A DNA stretch of 64,000 bases from Melampsora larici-populina 98AG31 (GCF_000204055.1 NW_006768786.1:492518-556517), one strand, 5' to 3'; shown: positions 35,387-46,258, counted from the stretch's first letter. Translations and numbers: made by a program. Notes: generated by a model from the sequence alone, not told the origin.

Positions 35387-36526
35387 ACTTCAACCATTGA
35401 ACCAAGTTGTTGTGATGAGTTCCTTTTTATCAAAATCCTGGTCTACCATTTTCAAAATTCGTCTTGATTCTTATCATCATGATATAGCGTATATATATGA
35501 AGTGAACCTCCTGTGCTCCTATCATCAGCTGACATCTTGTAATTTTTCATATATTGATCATCTATCACCGTCTTAGATTTTGTGTCTTTGTTAGCAAGTG
35601 TGATGGTTTCAATATCGTTTTTATTACTGCCCCTTGTAAAGAAATCTGGACTGTGTTGATGTTGAATGTGATATTGACATTGAGGACAGCATACTCAAGG
35701 GATCTAAGAGAGTGGAAAGAAAAAAATTGGCTCCATTTGGGTCACTAAATGTCGAATAAGCTAATTAGAGTATGTATGAGGAATAAGGAAAGCGGGTATG
35801 GCCGGGTATCTGTTGGTCAACTTTGATCACCCATGAAACATTATCACAGTGTTGGCGTGCAAAGCACTCTGTATCAAATGTGACTGCAGACTTCCTCTTG
35901 TTAGTGAAGATAAGTATTTCAGTGGACAGTTAAAGATGTTATCACATTATTACTATAGTATAAAGTATGCAATTGTCAATGCCTTTGAGAGAGACGACAT
36001 TGGTATAGACTTAGTCACCCCAAAGCAATAAACAATGTGGGTCGGTCAAGACACAAATTCCTGATGCATCTCCACATCAAAGTCTCTGATGTCTTCTCAG
36101 TGTACCTAATTAGCTTGAAATAGACCGAGAAGACAGAAGATGCGATCCAAGTATTTGATAACAGAAGAAGCAGCAAGGGGGGAATACTGCAATATACATG
36201 TGTCAAAGTACAGCAAGGAGGTTCTACCAGTGCAGTATTGTCAGAGAACACCAGAGCTTCATAAGATTTTCAAAGCTTGACCAAATTGTATGTTGAGTGA
36301 ATGATTTGTAAAGTGACTTTTGAATTTGTCCAATGCCAGTTTGCTGGCCTGGCCAGGTTTTTTTTGCAAGAGTTAAAATGAGTAACATGAGTTTTGATAA
36401 TCCAATTTCTATAAAAGATTATTTAATTTGATTGATTTTAGCAAATAAGGTGGATGATTTCTTCAGAGAGAAGAATTTGTTTTTCTGAATGGGATGGAAA
36501 TAACTTGGCCTAAGATACTGGGGGAC
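35387..36526. other. Intergenic region left of element X
   Basis: About 1.1 kb with no supported gene. It begins with the 3' flank of the aldo-keto reductase gene and ends at the left terminus of element X. Open frames are short and lack motifs. Confidence 0.4.
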
Positions 36527-36606
36527 TACAGTGATTCGAGATTAGCTTGACCAAATCTCGAGTTTTTTTTTTTTTTTTTGCCAATACAGGCAATTTTATA
36601 AGCATA
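36527..36606 (+). repeat. Element X left terminal inverted repeat (80 bp)
   Basis: Starts TACAGTGATTCGAGATTAGC, then CTCGAG, 17 T, and GCCAATACAGGCAATTTT. Apart from the T run it matches the right TIR exactly. It contains its own small inverted repeat (TCGAGATT/AATCTCGA). Confidence 0.92.
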
Positions 36607-36628
36607 ACTAGCCTTATAGTCAATTGAG

Positions 36629-36666
36629 CTGTTGACCGGGTTCAGACCGTTGAACCCGGTCAGCAG
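36629..36666. repeat. Hairpin next to the left TIR of X
   Basis: TGACCGGGTTCA (36633-36644) and TGAACCCGGTCA (36651-36662) form 12-bp perfect arms around a 6-nt loop. A further four of five outer bases (GCTGT/GCAGC) can also pair. Confidence 0.85.
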
Positions 36667-36699
36667 CCTTGTTGACTCTTGTTTACCACCACCTCAACA

Positions 36700-36965
36700 C
36701 CACTCCAAGCCCTCGACACCCACTCCAAACCCTCGACACCCACTCCAAACTCTCAATATCCTTTCGATACTCTCGACACCCACTCCAAACTCTCAATATC
36801 CTTTCGATTCCTTTCGATTCCTTTCGATATCCTTTCGATTCCTTTCGATATCCTTTCGATTCCTTTCAATATCCTTTCAATATCCTTTCAATATCCTTTC
36901 GATTCCTTTCGATTCCTTTCGATTCCTTTCGATTCCTTTCGATATCCTTTTAAATCATTTCAACT
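36700..36965 (+). repeat. Tandem short repeats upstream of the X accessory gene
   Basis: First come 15-23 bp units of the form CTCGACACCCACTCCAAAC (about 36707-36792). Then follows an array of 10-12 bp units CCTTTCGATTC and CCTTTCGATAT (about 36797-36960) that decays into CCTTTTAAA words. It ends about 100 bp before the accessory gene's ATG, so it is likely in the promoter or 5' UTR. All three frames stay open across it, producing spurious ORFs. Confidence 0.85.
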
Positions 36966-37068
36966 CTTTTAAAACATTTCAAATCCTTTTAAAACTCGAT
37001 TTCCTTTCAAAACTCAATCCTGTTTGGTATTTAAACCCTCGTATCTACTTCTACTCGACGATCTCAAC

Positions 37069-40000
37069 ATGCAAAAACGACCTACGAGGCAACAGATGGA
37101 TTTGGCGGCAATGGAAGCAAGAAGAGCGCTAGAAGTGTAAGTAATGTCTACTTTCCATTGTAATCGTCATCTAACTCACTGTTTGTCGGAAGGAACACAT
37201 TGGTTTGCTGCCAGGGTACTCACGCCCTTAGCCCTGATCGTAACCAACAACCTATCTCGACCAGTCAACCCTCATCTTGATCGGACCAGTGGATTACTTC
37301 AGGGCAAGGTCCAGACCAGCAAGGCTGGCTAGGCAGGGATGTATGAACATCATGGTTCAGGCTAGACACTAGACACATGTACACTCTCATATCACATATA
37401 TAATGTACTATTGTTCGCTCTCTTTGTTGTCTCTTTTCCTCACCAATTCCATACATCACTAGCTCGCCTTCCTCTTGTCATTTTCTCTCAATTGTTGTCT
37501 CACTCGTGTGTGCTGATCGTGCGCACCTCTCAGGTATGCATTGCAATCTATGACCGATTCCATACATCACTAGCTCGCCTTCCTCTTGTCATTTTCTCTC
37601 AATCGTTGTCTCACTCGTGTGTGCTGATTGTGCGCACCTCTCAGTCTGCTGACAGGTTATGAGCCCAGCTTAGCGCTAACTCATACAAACAAATACAAAC
37701 ACAAGATTAAAATCCCTATAATGAAATAAGAAGAGCAATCAGTCCTCGGTCAAAATTCATTTTTTTTTTTATCATGTCCGATGAAACCCCCTCTCGCGAG
37801 CGATCTGGAATCCCTCTGCTCAAATCTGACAACTTTGCGGTTTGGGAATTCAAAATGAAGACTTGACTACGTGTTCTCAAGGTTCTGAACATCGTTGAAG
37901 GAAACGAGGCGGCACCGGATCCAATCACGGATGCCTGGAACGATAGAATCAATCTAGCTCTATCTGAAATCGTCACCAAATTAGATGACGCCAATACCTC
38001 CCATGTCTTCGAGCACGTCAATGATCCCGCAGCCATGTGGATGGCACTCACTTCTCTCCACGCTTTGTCTTCCCCTGCCAACAAAGCGAAAATCTTTGGC
38101 CAGTTCTATGCTCTCTCCTGCCCCACTTCAGGAGACCTCAAGACTTTTCTGTCTGAGGTTCGGTTGGTTGACCAACAGCTTACTCGCATAGGATTCAAGG
38201 TTGACTCAGAGGTTCTAGCCTATTTCACCTTGTTCAAGCTCCCGCAAGAACTCGATTCTGTACGTTCGGCCCTTCTGTTCGGTGGCAAGGAGGTCACTCT
38301 CAAATTTGTTCTCGACAGTCTCGACCAAACTTCAACCACCGCCTCAACTCCCACCATTACCGTCAAAACTGAATCAGCGCTGGCCGCCGTTCCTGAGCAT
38401 AGTCCCGCAGCAAGTCGACCTCGATGTACTCACTGTAAACGTATGGGGCATCTTGTCGACACTTGCTACCGCCTGAAACCCCACCTCAACCCTTGTAACT
38501 CTTTGGCTTCAGTGGCAGAGCAGGTCTATACGGTCTCCAAATCGACTTCCTCCAACCTCACCATTCTGGATTCTGGGACCACATCGCACATGTTCAATAT
38601 ATTGTCCCTTCTTCAGAATCCGCAACCTTGCAATATCAAGGTTGGTATAGGTGAATCAGGTCGGTTCATGACGGCAACCCATATGGGCACGGTGTCAGCT
38701 GTGGCTTGTTCAGGGTCACTCCAACTCGGTCAGGCTCTGTTTATCCCGGAGCTTTCGAGAAATCTGCTTTGTTATAACAGGTTTTTCGAGAAGGGGTACT
38801 ACATATGTCCTTCTACCCCTGGAAGGTTCAATCCCACGAACGGATCTCACATTCTCATCAATGGGACTGTCAACAATCATCTCTTTTATCCGGACATCAC
38901 ATTTTCATCTTCGGGAACTTTGGGGTCAGTATCTTTCATAGCTCATGGCATCAAGACCTCCACTTCCCTTTGGCATAATCGCCTGGGTCATCCTAGCCCA
39001 TCCTATCTTTCTTCCATTTTATCTCTTGTTGGAGCTGGTCCATCTGATGAGGCTGTGTGCGCCACATGCGCTACATCAAAAGCCCATCGTCTTCCCTTCT
39101 CTGGCAACCTTCCCCGCCCGTTGGCTCCCTTAGATGTTGTTCACTCCGATCTGAGCGGGATGATCACTCCTCCAACAATTAGTGGCTTTCGTTACTATAT
39201 GAAGATAACTGATGGCTTCACCTCCTATCGACACATTTTTCTACTCAGATCCAAAGATGAAGCGTTTTCACAATTCCAATTGTATGCAAACAATGTCGAA
39301 ACGTTTCACTCCCGCAAGATCAAGAAGCTCGTATCTGATGGAGGTGGGGAATATGTCAATAAGTCTTTCTCGACTTGGCTTTCCAAGAAAGGCATCACTC
39401 ACCAAGTCACCGCTCCGTACACGCCTGAACAAAACGGCGTGTCTGAACGCGGCAACACCATCACAGTCGAAAGAGCCCGCTGTCTACTTTCAACTGCAGG
39501 CATGCCGTCGAATCTTTGGGGTGAGGCGGTCACCACGGCCATCTACCTGGAGAATCGCCTTCCAAGCAAATCAACCAATTTTTCCACACCGTATGAGCTC
39601 TGGCACGGACGAGTGGCATCCTACAGCCACATCAGAACATTCGGATGTGCTGCCTTTGTTCATCTTCCCAAGTTCAAGCGTGAAGGCAAGTTTGGTCCTA
39701 CCGCTCAGCGCGGTGTTCTCCTTGGTTTTTGTGAGGGAACTTGAAACTTCAGGGTAATTGATCCGACTTCAATGAAGATCACTGTTTCCCACGACGTCTC
39801 TTTCGACGAGTCCTCCTTCCCATTTTCAACGCTTTGCCACAATCCGGATCTCAACTCCATCTCTGAGCTATTCGAAGAGGATCAATCTCCTTCCATCGAC
39901 ACTTCCAAACCTCCCCAACGACTTGTTCTTCGGATTGGGCCTCCTCCGGCTACGATTCCACTTCCTGACTCTCCAACCACTGAGTCCACGACCTATGAGA

Positions 40001-43000
40001 CGGCCGAGTCCAATCCCTCGACTGCAGCCCCCGTCAGTCCACCTTCTCCTTGTCCCGTTCGCAATTGACAGCCTCCTGAACGATACGGAGAATTTGGTGC
40101 TCTTGCCTTCAATGCCGAGATCATACCTCCTGGCGAACCGGTCACTTACCGACAAGCCTTGGCCTCCGCAGACTGTCATCAATGGAAGTCAGCCATGGAC
40201 CAAGAGCTTCAATCTCTGGACGAGTGCAAAACCTGGTCGCTAATCAAGCTCCCCCCCGGTAAACATTCCATTGGTTCAAAATGGGTCTTTAAAATCAAAT
40301 ACAAGTCAGATGGTTCCATTGACCGCTTTAAGGCTCGATTTGTTGCCAAAGGATTTTCTCAAGTTCCCGGTCTCGACTTTGGAGAAACTTATGCCCCTTA
40401 TACCTGGTCAACTTTCCACCCTCCGCCTTCTCATTGCCATCTGTATAGTGTTTGGTTGGGACTTCGATCAGATGGACGTCGTAACTGCCTTCCTCAACGG
40501 TCTTCTCGACAAGGAAATCTATATGGACCCTCCTCCCGGGCTTCCCAACTCAGAAGGTCTCAAGTGTCGACTTCACCGAACCCTTTACGGCCTGAAGCAA
40601 TCACCTAATCGATGGTATCATCGCATCTATACCTGGATGTTATCCATGGGTTTTGTGGTAAGTGAGCACGATCCGTGTCTCTTCATTCGTGCCAAACCTG
40701 TCTCTCCGTGCTTCGTCTATATCCACGTGGACGACCTCGCCATCTTCGGGAAGAACATCACCTGGTTCAAAGACGCCATCAAGAAAGAATTCAAGATGGT
40801 CGATCACGGTCCAGCTCACTTCCTGCTCGCCATGCGCATCACTCGTACCCCTGACTCGATCTCTCTCTGCCAAGATTGGTACATTCTCTCCCTGCTCGAA
40901 CTCTTCGGCATGACAGAATGCAGACCTGTCTCAACCCCTTTTGTTCCCGACACCCATCTCGTCCCGGCAACCCAATCCGAGATCGATGAGCTCAATGCCT
41001 TGGGCGTATCCTACCGAGGTATTGTGGGCTGCCTCGGCTACCTCGTTCAGTGCACACGCCCGGAACTCGCCTATCCATGCAGCATCCTTGGTCAGTTTCT
41101 CGAAAATCCCGGCATTACCCACTGGATGGCCGCCAAACACGTCCTACGATATCTTTCCGGCACTCGACTTGTCGGTCTCACCTTCCGCAATAAGCCTTCC
41201 TCCCTCAACATCATCGGCTACAGCGATTCCGATTGGGCCGCCTGCCGCTTCTCCCGTCAAAGCATGTGTGGGTACACCTTCATCATCTGTGGCGGTACAA
41301 TCTCTTGGCGTGCCAAGAAACAAGTCTCCGTCGCCTCATCCTCAACTGAAGCCGAGTATCGAGGTCTTTTGGATGCTGGTAAGGAGGCCCTTTGGCTTCG
41401 TGGCCTCTACCAGTCGATTATCCCATCCAACTCGACCGATCCGAACATTCTCTTTTGCGACAACCAAGCTGCTATAGCCTTAACGAAGTCTTCCGCCTTT
41501 CGGGCCAACACCAAGCACATCGAGGCCCATTTTCACTGGATTAGGGACCAAGTATCTTCCGGCCTCATCTCGATTCCCTATTGTCCCACTGGTGAAATGG
41601 CCGCTGATATTTTTACCAAGGCCTTAGATCGTGTCAAGTTGGTCCGCTTTTGTGCTATGATGGGGATAGGGCCCTGCGTGGCACCTTCGGCGAAATGACG
41701 GCTCATGTCCTGATCGCGTTTTTTTTTCTTCTTTCTCTTTGCATCAGGACGGTCACGTGGGACCCGAGTGCGTGTTATCCTGTGCTGTTTTCTTTTCAAG
41801 CTACTCCACTTATTGGTTGCATGTGATCAGGATGTATGCTGCTTATCATTTTTTTTTCTCTTTCTCAGCTTTGCTACCTTCTTTTCTTGAGAGTTGTGAG
41901 GCACCCTGTGCATCAAATGGGGGGGGTGTCGGAAGTAACACATTGGTTCACTGCCAGGGTACTCACGCCCTTAGCCCTGATCGTAACCAACAACCTATCT
42001 CGACCAGTCAACCCTCATCTCGATCGGACCAGTGGATTACTTCAGGGCAAGGTCCAGACCAGCAAGGCTGGCTAGGCAGGGATGTATGAACATCACGGTT
42101 CAGGCTAGACACTAGACACATGTACACTCTCATATCACATGTATAATGTACTATTGTTCGCTCTCTTTGTTGTCTCTTTTCCTCACCGATTCCATACATC
42201 ACTAGCTCGCCTTCCTCTTGTCATTTTCTCTCAATCGTTGTCTCACTTGTGTGTGCTGATCGTGCGCACCTCTCAGGTATGCATTGCAATCTATGACCAA
42301 TTCCATACATCACTAGCTCGCCTTCCTCTTGTCATTTTCTCTCAATTGTTGTCTCACTTGTGTGTGCTGATCGTGCGCACCTCTCAGTCTGCTGACACTG
42401 TTTTCTCTAGTGCGCACAGGCAGACCAGGAGAGCTGGACCGGAAGGCTTCAGTCCCGAGCTTGGAAGAGGTGGTAATCCATATTATTACGACACGTAAGT
42501 TTTCTTTTCGATTCTATTTTTGATTCAAGCACTTCACAAATGCTGATTACCTTCATGTACGGTTTTTAGACCCGGACACCACTGGGAAGGTGTTAGATTT
42601 GGCCAACGCCAATATCTTGACTTGGAAGTCATCCATATCGATCCTCACGAGCATCCTGGTTTTCGCGAGTTCCGCTGTAAGAACCATCCGAAGATTGATC
42701 CAGGTGAGTCTTTTCTTTCACTTTAAAACCTTTATGACAAGCTTTAAGTTGATATTGATTCAACTTCAGATGCCGATATCAAGATCTTTCCCCATGGTTT
42801 ACCGTCTTACACTCCGATGGCCTCTCAAGCTCAATCTGCTGGATCGGGAATCATGCTTGATTTCGATTTCAATCATCGGGATCCCATGTTTGGAGATCAG
42901 TTTTTCGATCGACGACTCGAACGTGCCATTGGAGGTCAGTCTTTTCTCTTTTTATCTCACTCTTGAATACCAAATATAAACTGACTATTGTCCCTTTAGA

Positions 43001-44448
43001 TCCACATGTTGATGTGGATCTAACCCAATCACCGAGTCCGATCCGCGAACCTTCTGTTGGACTGATTCACGCTTATCCTGAGGCGATTCAAGCTCCTACT
43101 GGACCAATAGTTGCCTCTGCCAATAGCACACCTACCCGAACTAAGATTGGGTATCACGTCTATAGCCGAAATCACCTTACTGATGCCGAGAAACACTCCG
43201 GGGCGACTGTAACTTACGTTGACTACGTCACCAAGGTACCATTCGAAAAACTCATTCAACTTCATGGTTTCTCTCTCAACAACGTGAAGGAGTCCCTCTA
43301 CAAGGCGTGCAACGAAAATAGGCAACCTTGCGGTGACCTTCTCAGGACCGCTGATGAGGAAGGTAATCTTACTCTTAAGGGCTATGTCTGTAACGGTGAA
43401 ACATTGAGCAAGACCGCCCTACCTTTAATTCCAAACAACGAAGTTTTTGGTGACTTGAAAGAGATGATCCTCCTCAAGGAAGGGAAGGAAGTTGGATTCC
43501 GTCTCATCATGGAGGACCCGAAGAAAAAGGCTCGAACTATCTCCAAAGTAAGATTGAAATCTTTTTCTTTTTGCATTCTCAACTTGATATCAACTAATGT
43601 TTTGGTTCATTTTTAACAGGACTTGCAATTTAATCGATCTGTGGCCCATCGTCGTCCAGATGCATTGGATACTGGCGAACATGATGAAGTTCAGATGTCG
43701 GTAAGGTCACATTTCATTAACTTCTTTCTTTTTTCAAAATTTTACTCATTTCTCTTCTGAAACAGAGCATTGGAGTTAACAAGGCCATTCAGGAAGAGCT
43801 CAACAATCTCATGCGCTCCTATTGTCATACCAACATCGGTGGCAGGGAGTGCATGGGTTTTGTTAAACCAGATGATTCTACAAGTGTTATATACTTAACC
43901 TACACGTTGTTGGAGTTATGGGCAAGTGACATAGTAAGTGTTTTTTTCTTTACATCATCTTGTTGAAAAGCAAATTCAACTTTGTTTTGATCCGTTTGAC
44001 ACAGGTACACAAGCGTCATGGAGCTACCCAACACAAACCACCTACTCGCCTCCAGTTCAAATACGGACCGATTGAGCATGCGAAAGCAAAATCAAAATCC
44101 GGTCAATCAGCACCTTCTTGTTCTGGCTTGGCTGTACCTCAAAATCTGTTTCCATTCAACACCAACATTCCCCAACAATCTTTCCTTTGATCGGATTCTC
44201 CAGCCCCAAGACCCCTCCCTTCATTCAAAAAGTATCTCAAGTATTGTGAAATCAGTCCTGACGATCAACACACCCGTGATCTGCTCAAACAATACGATAT
44301 TGTGAACTTTGAGATGTTTTTATCTTCAGCACTCGACATAGAAGCGATGAAGAACTTTGGATTTCAGTTTGGGCCTTGTGTGCGTCTTCATGAAAACGCT
44401 GTGTTGTATCGACAGACCCTCAAGGATGAAGCACGTGGACGAGTCTAG
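37069..44448 (+). CDS. Element X accessory gene, unknown function, SAM-like C-terminus, one in-frame TGA
   Basis: I do not recognise the family. Eight exons join in phase: 37069-37136, 42411-42494, 42570-42703, 42770-42934, 43000-43547, 43620-43700, 43766-43933 and 44005-44448 (564 codons). All seven introns have GTNNGT/GTAAGA-type donors and TAG or CAG acceptors. The N-terminus is basic (MQKRPTRQQMDLAAMEARRA). The middle holds HHWEGVRFGQRQYLDLEVI, YHVYSRNHLTDAEKHSGA and EVGFRLIMEDPKKKARTI. The last 85 residues (KKYLKYCEISPDDQHTRDLL, FEMFLSSALDIEAM, FGFQFGPCVRL) resemble a SAM-type helical domain. A TGA at 44188-44190 interrupts the frame just before this part; the frame reopens at once and stays open to the TAG at 44446-44448. 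Intron 1 contains the whole copia element, yet its donor and acceptor are preserved. The gene is convergent with the X transposase. Confidence 0.65.
37184..37654 (+). repeat. copia 5' LTR (471 bp)
   Basis: TG...CA boundaries. It carries an internal direct duplication of about 90 bp that begins TTCCATACATCACTAGCTCG and ends CACCTCTCAG, present twice in both LTRs. Confidence 0.97.
37655..37669 (+). promoter_or_regulatory. copia primer-binding site, half-tRNA type (initiator tRNA-Met)
   Basis: GGTTATGAGCCCAGC directly follows the LTR. It is complementary to the anticodon arm of initiator tRNA-Met (GGGCTCATAACC) and not to a tRNA 3' end. This is the half-tRNA priming mode known for Drosophila copia and yeast Ty5. 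Confidence 0.85.
37774..41698 (+). pseudogene. copia gag-pol polyprotein, broken by three TGA stops and one frameshift
   Basis: One frame runs from the ATG at 37774 with gag, the zinc knuckle CTHCKRMGHLVDTC, the protease motif LDSGTTSHM, the integrase zinc region (LWHNRLGHP, CATCATSKAH) and the core (VHSDLSG, SDGGGEY, TPEQNGVSERGN). TGA codons at 37864, 39742 and 40066 interrupt it without a change of frame. A one-base indel near 40390-40420 moves reverse transcriptase into another frame, which runs to 41698: QMDVVTAFLNG, VYIHVDDLAIFG (VDD catalytic box), then the RNase H motifs GYSDSDWAAC and SSSTEAEYRGL and the end ADIFTKAL. The element is therefore not autonomous now, although every domain is still readable. 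Confidence 0.93.
41917..41926 (+). promoter_or_regulatory. copia polypurine tract
   Basis: AAATGGGGGG directly precedes the 3' LTR, the place where plus-strand synthesis is primed. Confidence 0.8.
41927..42397 (+). repeat. copia 3' LTR (471 bp)
   Basis: Same length and ends as the 5' LTR, with 13 differences. Nine are single C/T or G/A changes at CpG sites, two are a TG/CA pair at one former CpG, one is a non-CpG A/G and one is a G/T transversion. Confidence 0.97.
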
Positions 44449-45036
44449 TCTGATCTTGTTCCATTAAACAAAGTACTGACCGTGTCCTATAAAAGGGCCT
44501 CATCAAGTTGTAGCTATAGTTTAGTTCAACTGTTATCTATTATTATCTGTGTTGTTTGAGGCTTTTTTTGTAATGCAAATTTTATTTAGTGAACAAATTG
44601 GTGGTCCAAACATGACCACAGTTACAAGTGAGGTTCTTAATAATCAAAGGTATATTCACCTTTACATACTCGAGGTAAGAAAAGGTCAAATCTTGTGAAG
44701 ATCAAATAAGCAAGATGTTTCTTGAGTTTCAAGATGTTCATCAACACTCAAGAAACATCGTGCTTATTTGATGCTTGAGTCTGTTTGATTTTTGAGATTC
44801 TTGACAAAACTCAAGATGTTTCTTGAGTTTGTTTCTTCAAGATAAATTTGTTTTTATTCTCATTCTCACTCACAATACTCAAAGTGCCAGCTCAAGGTTT
44901 GGGTCAAAGTGAAAAATTGCAATACAAAGGTTCATTTCATCAATCATTTTTACAATGAAACCATGAAGAAATTTGGGATAACACAATACTTTAACAACAC
45001 CATTTTGTAATTAGACAAATTCAAAAATCCTCATCA
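44449..45036. other. Intergenic stretch between the convergent X genes
   Basis: Shared 3' region of the accessory gene (+) and the transposase (-). It contains the long hairpin described next and repeated CTCAAGAAACATC-type words up to about 44860. No gene was found. Confidence 0.5.
44701..44772. repeat. Hairpin with 26-bp arms (25/26 paired) between convergent genes
   Basis: The arm at 44701-44726 (ATCAAATAAGCAAGATGTTT and on) pairs with 44747-44772 with one mismatch around a 20-nt loop. In this position it could serve as a bidirectional 3'-end signal or give a small-RNA precursor; neither is shown. Confidence 0.8.
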
Positions 45037-46164
45037 TCATTGATCACGTGGTCTGTAACCACAGGTTTTGTATAAGCTAATGATAAAACTACTCGTGCAG
45101 ACATCACTCATGACATTCTTGAGACATTGCAACTTATCTTGAGCCACTGCAAGTAAACAATTACGTCGAAGTGAAGCCTTGAAGATATCAAATACTCGCT
45201 CGATCGGATTGAATTCCGGTGAGCAAGGTGAAGTGTATATTAATAAGACTCCTGCGTCTTCACACAAGGCTTCGATTGATCCGCGGTGATGGATAGTCGC
45301 ATTATCCATCACCAGAACCGAATTTTGATTCGGGTAAGGCTGCATGACAGGTAACTTGAACAGCATGTCTAATGTCAGCTTGGTTTTTGGAAATGAAGCA
45401 AAAGAAAGAATGAACTTACTAAAACGTGTTTTAAGAATGCTTCGAATTCGTTTCGACGATAAGCGTTCACCTTTGAATTAACTGCCAAAAGACCCATTTC
45501 GCAGATCGCAGCTAGAACACTGTAGTGAATCCCGTGTCTCGACCGTTTCAGAGCTTTTGGATGTTCACCTTTCTTGGACCGAACATGATTGCGTTGAACA
45601 TCTGGTAATTTTAAACCAGTTTCCTCTTATGAGATGTTAAGAAGAAACAATAGAAATCAGTAAGAGCTCTTCCAGAAGAGAGAAAACAAAGAAAGACTCA
45701 CCTAAGAATACCAAATATCCGGATGGGATATTTGCAATAGAAGCACAGAATTTGGCTTGTAAAACAGATGACTGATTGGGATCCACTTTGGAAACCTTGT
45801 GAATGGTAAGGAGGAGGCGTTCTTTTAAGTCGTTGGCGATGGTTTGTCAACAAGCCAGTAGATCAGTGTGATCATACATGGCTTCTTGGATTTCGTCAAG
45901 GAATAAACACAGATCGTTTTCGATGAGTTCGAGCATAAACTCTCGATCTTCGTCAGTGTAAAGAGTTGGGCGGCCTCGTTGTTCATAGGTATCCGGATTG
46001 CGAATAACGTCGTGAGTATGAGTGTAGAGAGAGTTCCATCGCACGAAAGACTTGTTGGATATTGTAGTGAGAAGCTCTTCGTTGATCGATGGAGGAGATT
46101 GTCCAGATAAGAACTTGTGAACGGCAATAACTTTAAGCTGAGGACTGTACTTGACATATCCCAT
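45037..46164 (-). pseudogene. Element X transposase, IS630/Tc1-mariner DDE superfamily, one in-frame TGA
   Basis: Exon 1 runs 46164-45702 (MGYVKYSPQLKVIAVHKFLS, then a helix-turn-helix-like region, QRGRPTLYTDEDREFMLE). Exon 2 runs 45625-45420 (EETGLKLPDVQRNHVRSKKG, HGIHYSVLAAICEMG). Exon 3 begins near 45378 and ends at 45037. It carries LVMDNATIHHRG with the second catalytic Asp, and TSPCSPEFNPIERVFDIFK with the final acidic residue, the standard DDE_3 layout. A TGA at 45849-45847 interrupts exon 1, and the same frame continues on both sides. The last intron as I place it is only about 41 nt, so that junction is uncertain. The hAT element sits about 110 bp upstream of the ATG and may have removed its promoter. 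Confidence 0.82.
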
Positions 46165-46204
46165 CGCTGGATAGATTTGAATAAAAGGAAATTGGAACAA
46201 TGAA

Positions 46205-46258
46205 AATGAAATCGAGTGGATAATGAATTCGAGTGGATAATGGAATCGAGTGGATGAC
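46205..46258 (-). repeat. Tandem repeat of a 17-bp unit upstream of the X transposase
   Basis: Three near copies of AATCGAGTGGATAATGA follow one another between the transposase ATG and the hAT target site. They may belong to the transposase promoter or 5' UTR. Confidence 0.75.

Larger units (their letters stand above)
37184..42397 (+). mobile_element. Ty1/copia LTR retrotransposon, complete, 5214 bp, TSD CTGTT
   Basis: Two 471-bp LTRs (37184-37654 and 41927-42397) start TGTCGGAAG and end CTGCTGACA. The 5-bp duplication CTGTT lies at 37179-37183 and 42398-42402. Directly after the 5' LTR is a primer-binding site matching the anticodon arm of initiator tRNA-Met, and directly before the 3' LTR a polypurine tract ending in seven G. 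The LTRs differ at 13 of 471 positions. The pol order is protease, integrase, reverse transcriptase, RNase H, as in copia. The insertion lies in intron 1 of the X accessory gene. Confidence 0.97.

Noticed and set aside
36700..36965. CRISPR-like array
   Set aside because: Units are 10-23 bp, directly adjoining without unique spacers, and the genome is eukaryotic. It is a simple tandem repeat.
36632..37132. Long plus-strand frames full of FRFLSI-type repeats
   Set aside because: They are translations of the CCTTTCGAT tandem array in three frames, with no start context or domain.
37411..37662. Short frames inside the copia LTRs (also 42139-42498)
   Set aside because: They appear in both LTRs because the LTRs are duplicated, and they read through the internal 90-bp repeat. 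LTRs are regulatory.
43029..43325. Minus-strand frames opposite the X accessory gene
   Set aside because: They are antisense shadows of exon 5. The plus strand has consistent exon phases over eight exons.
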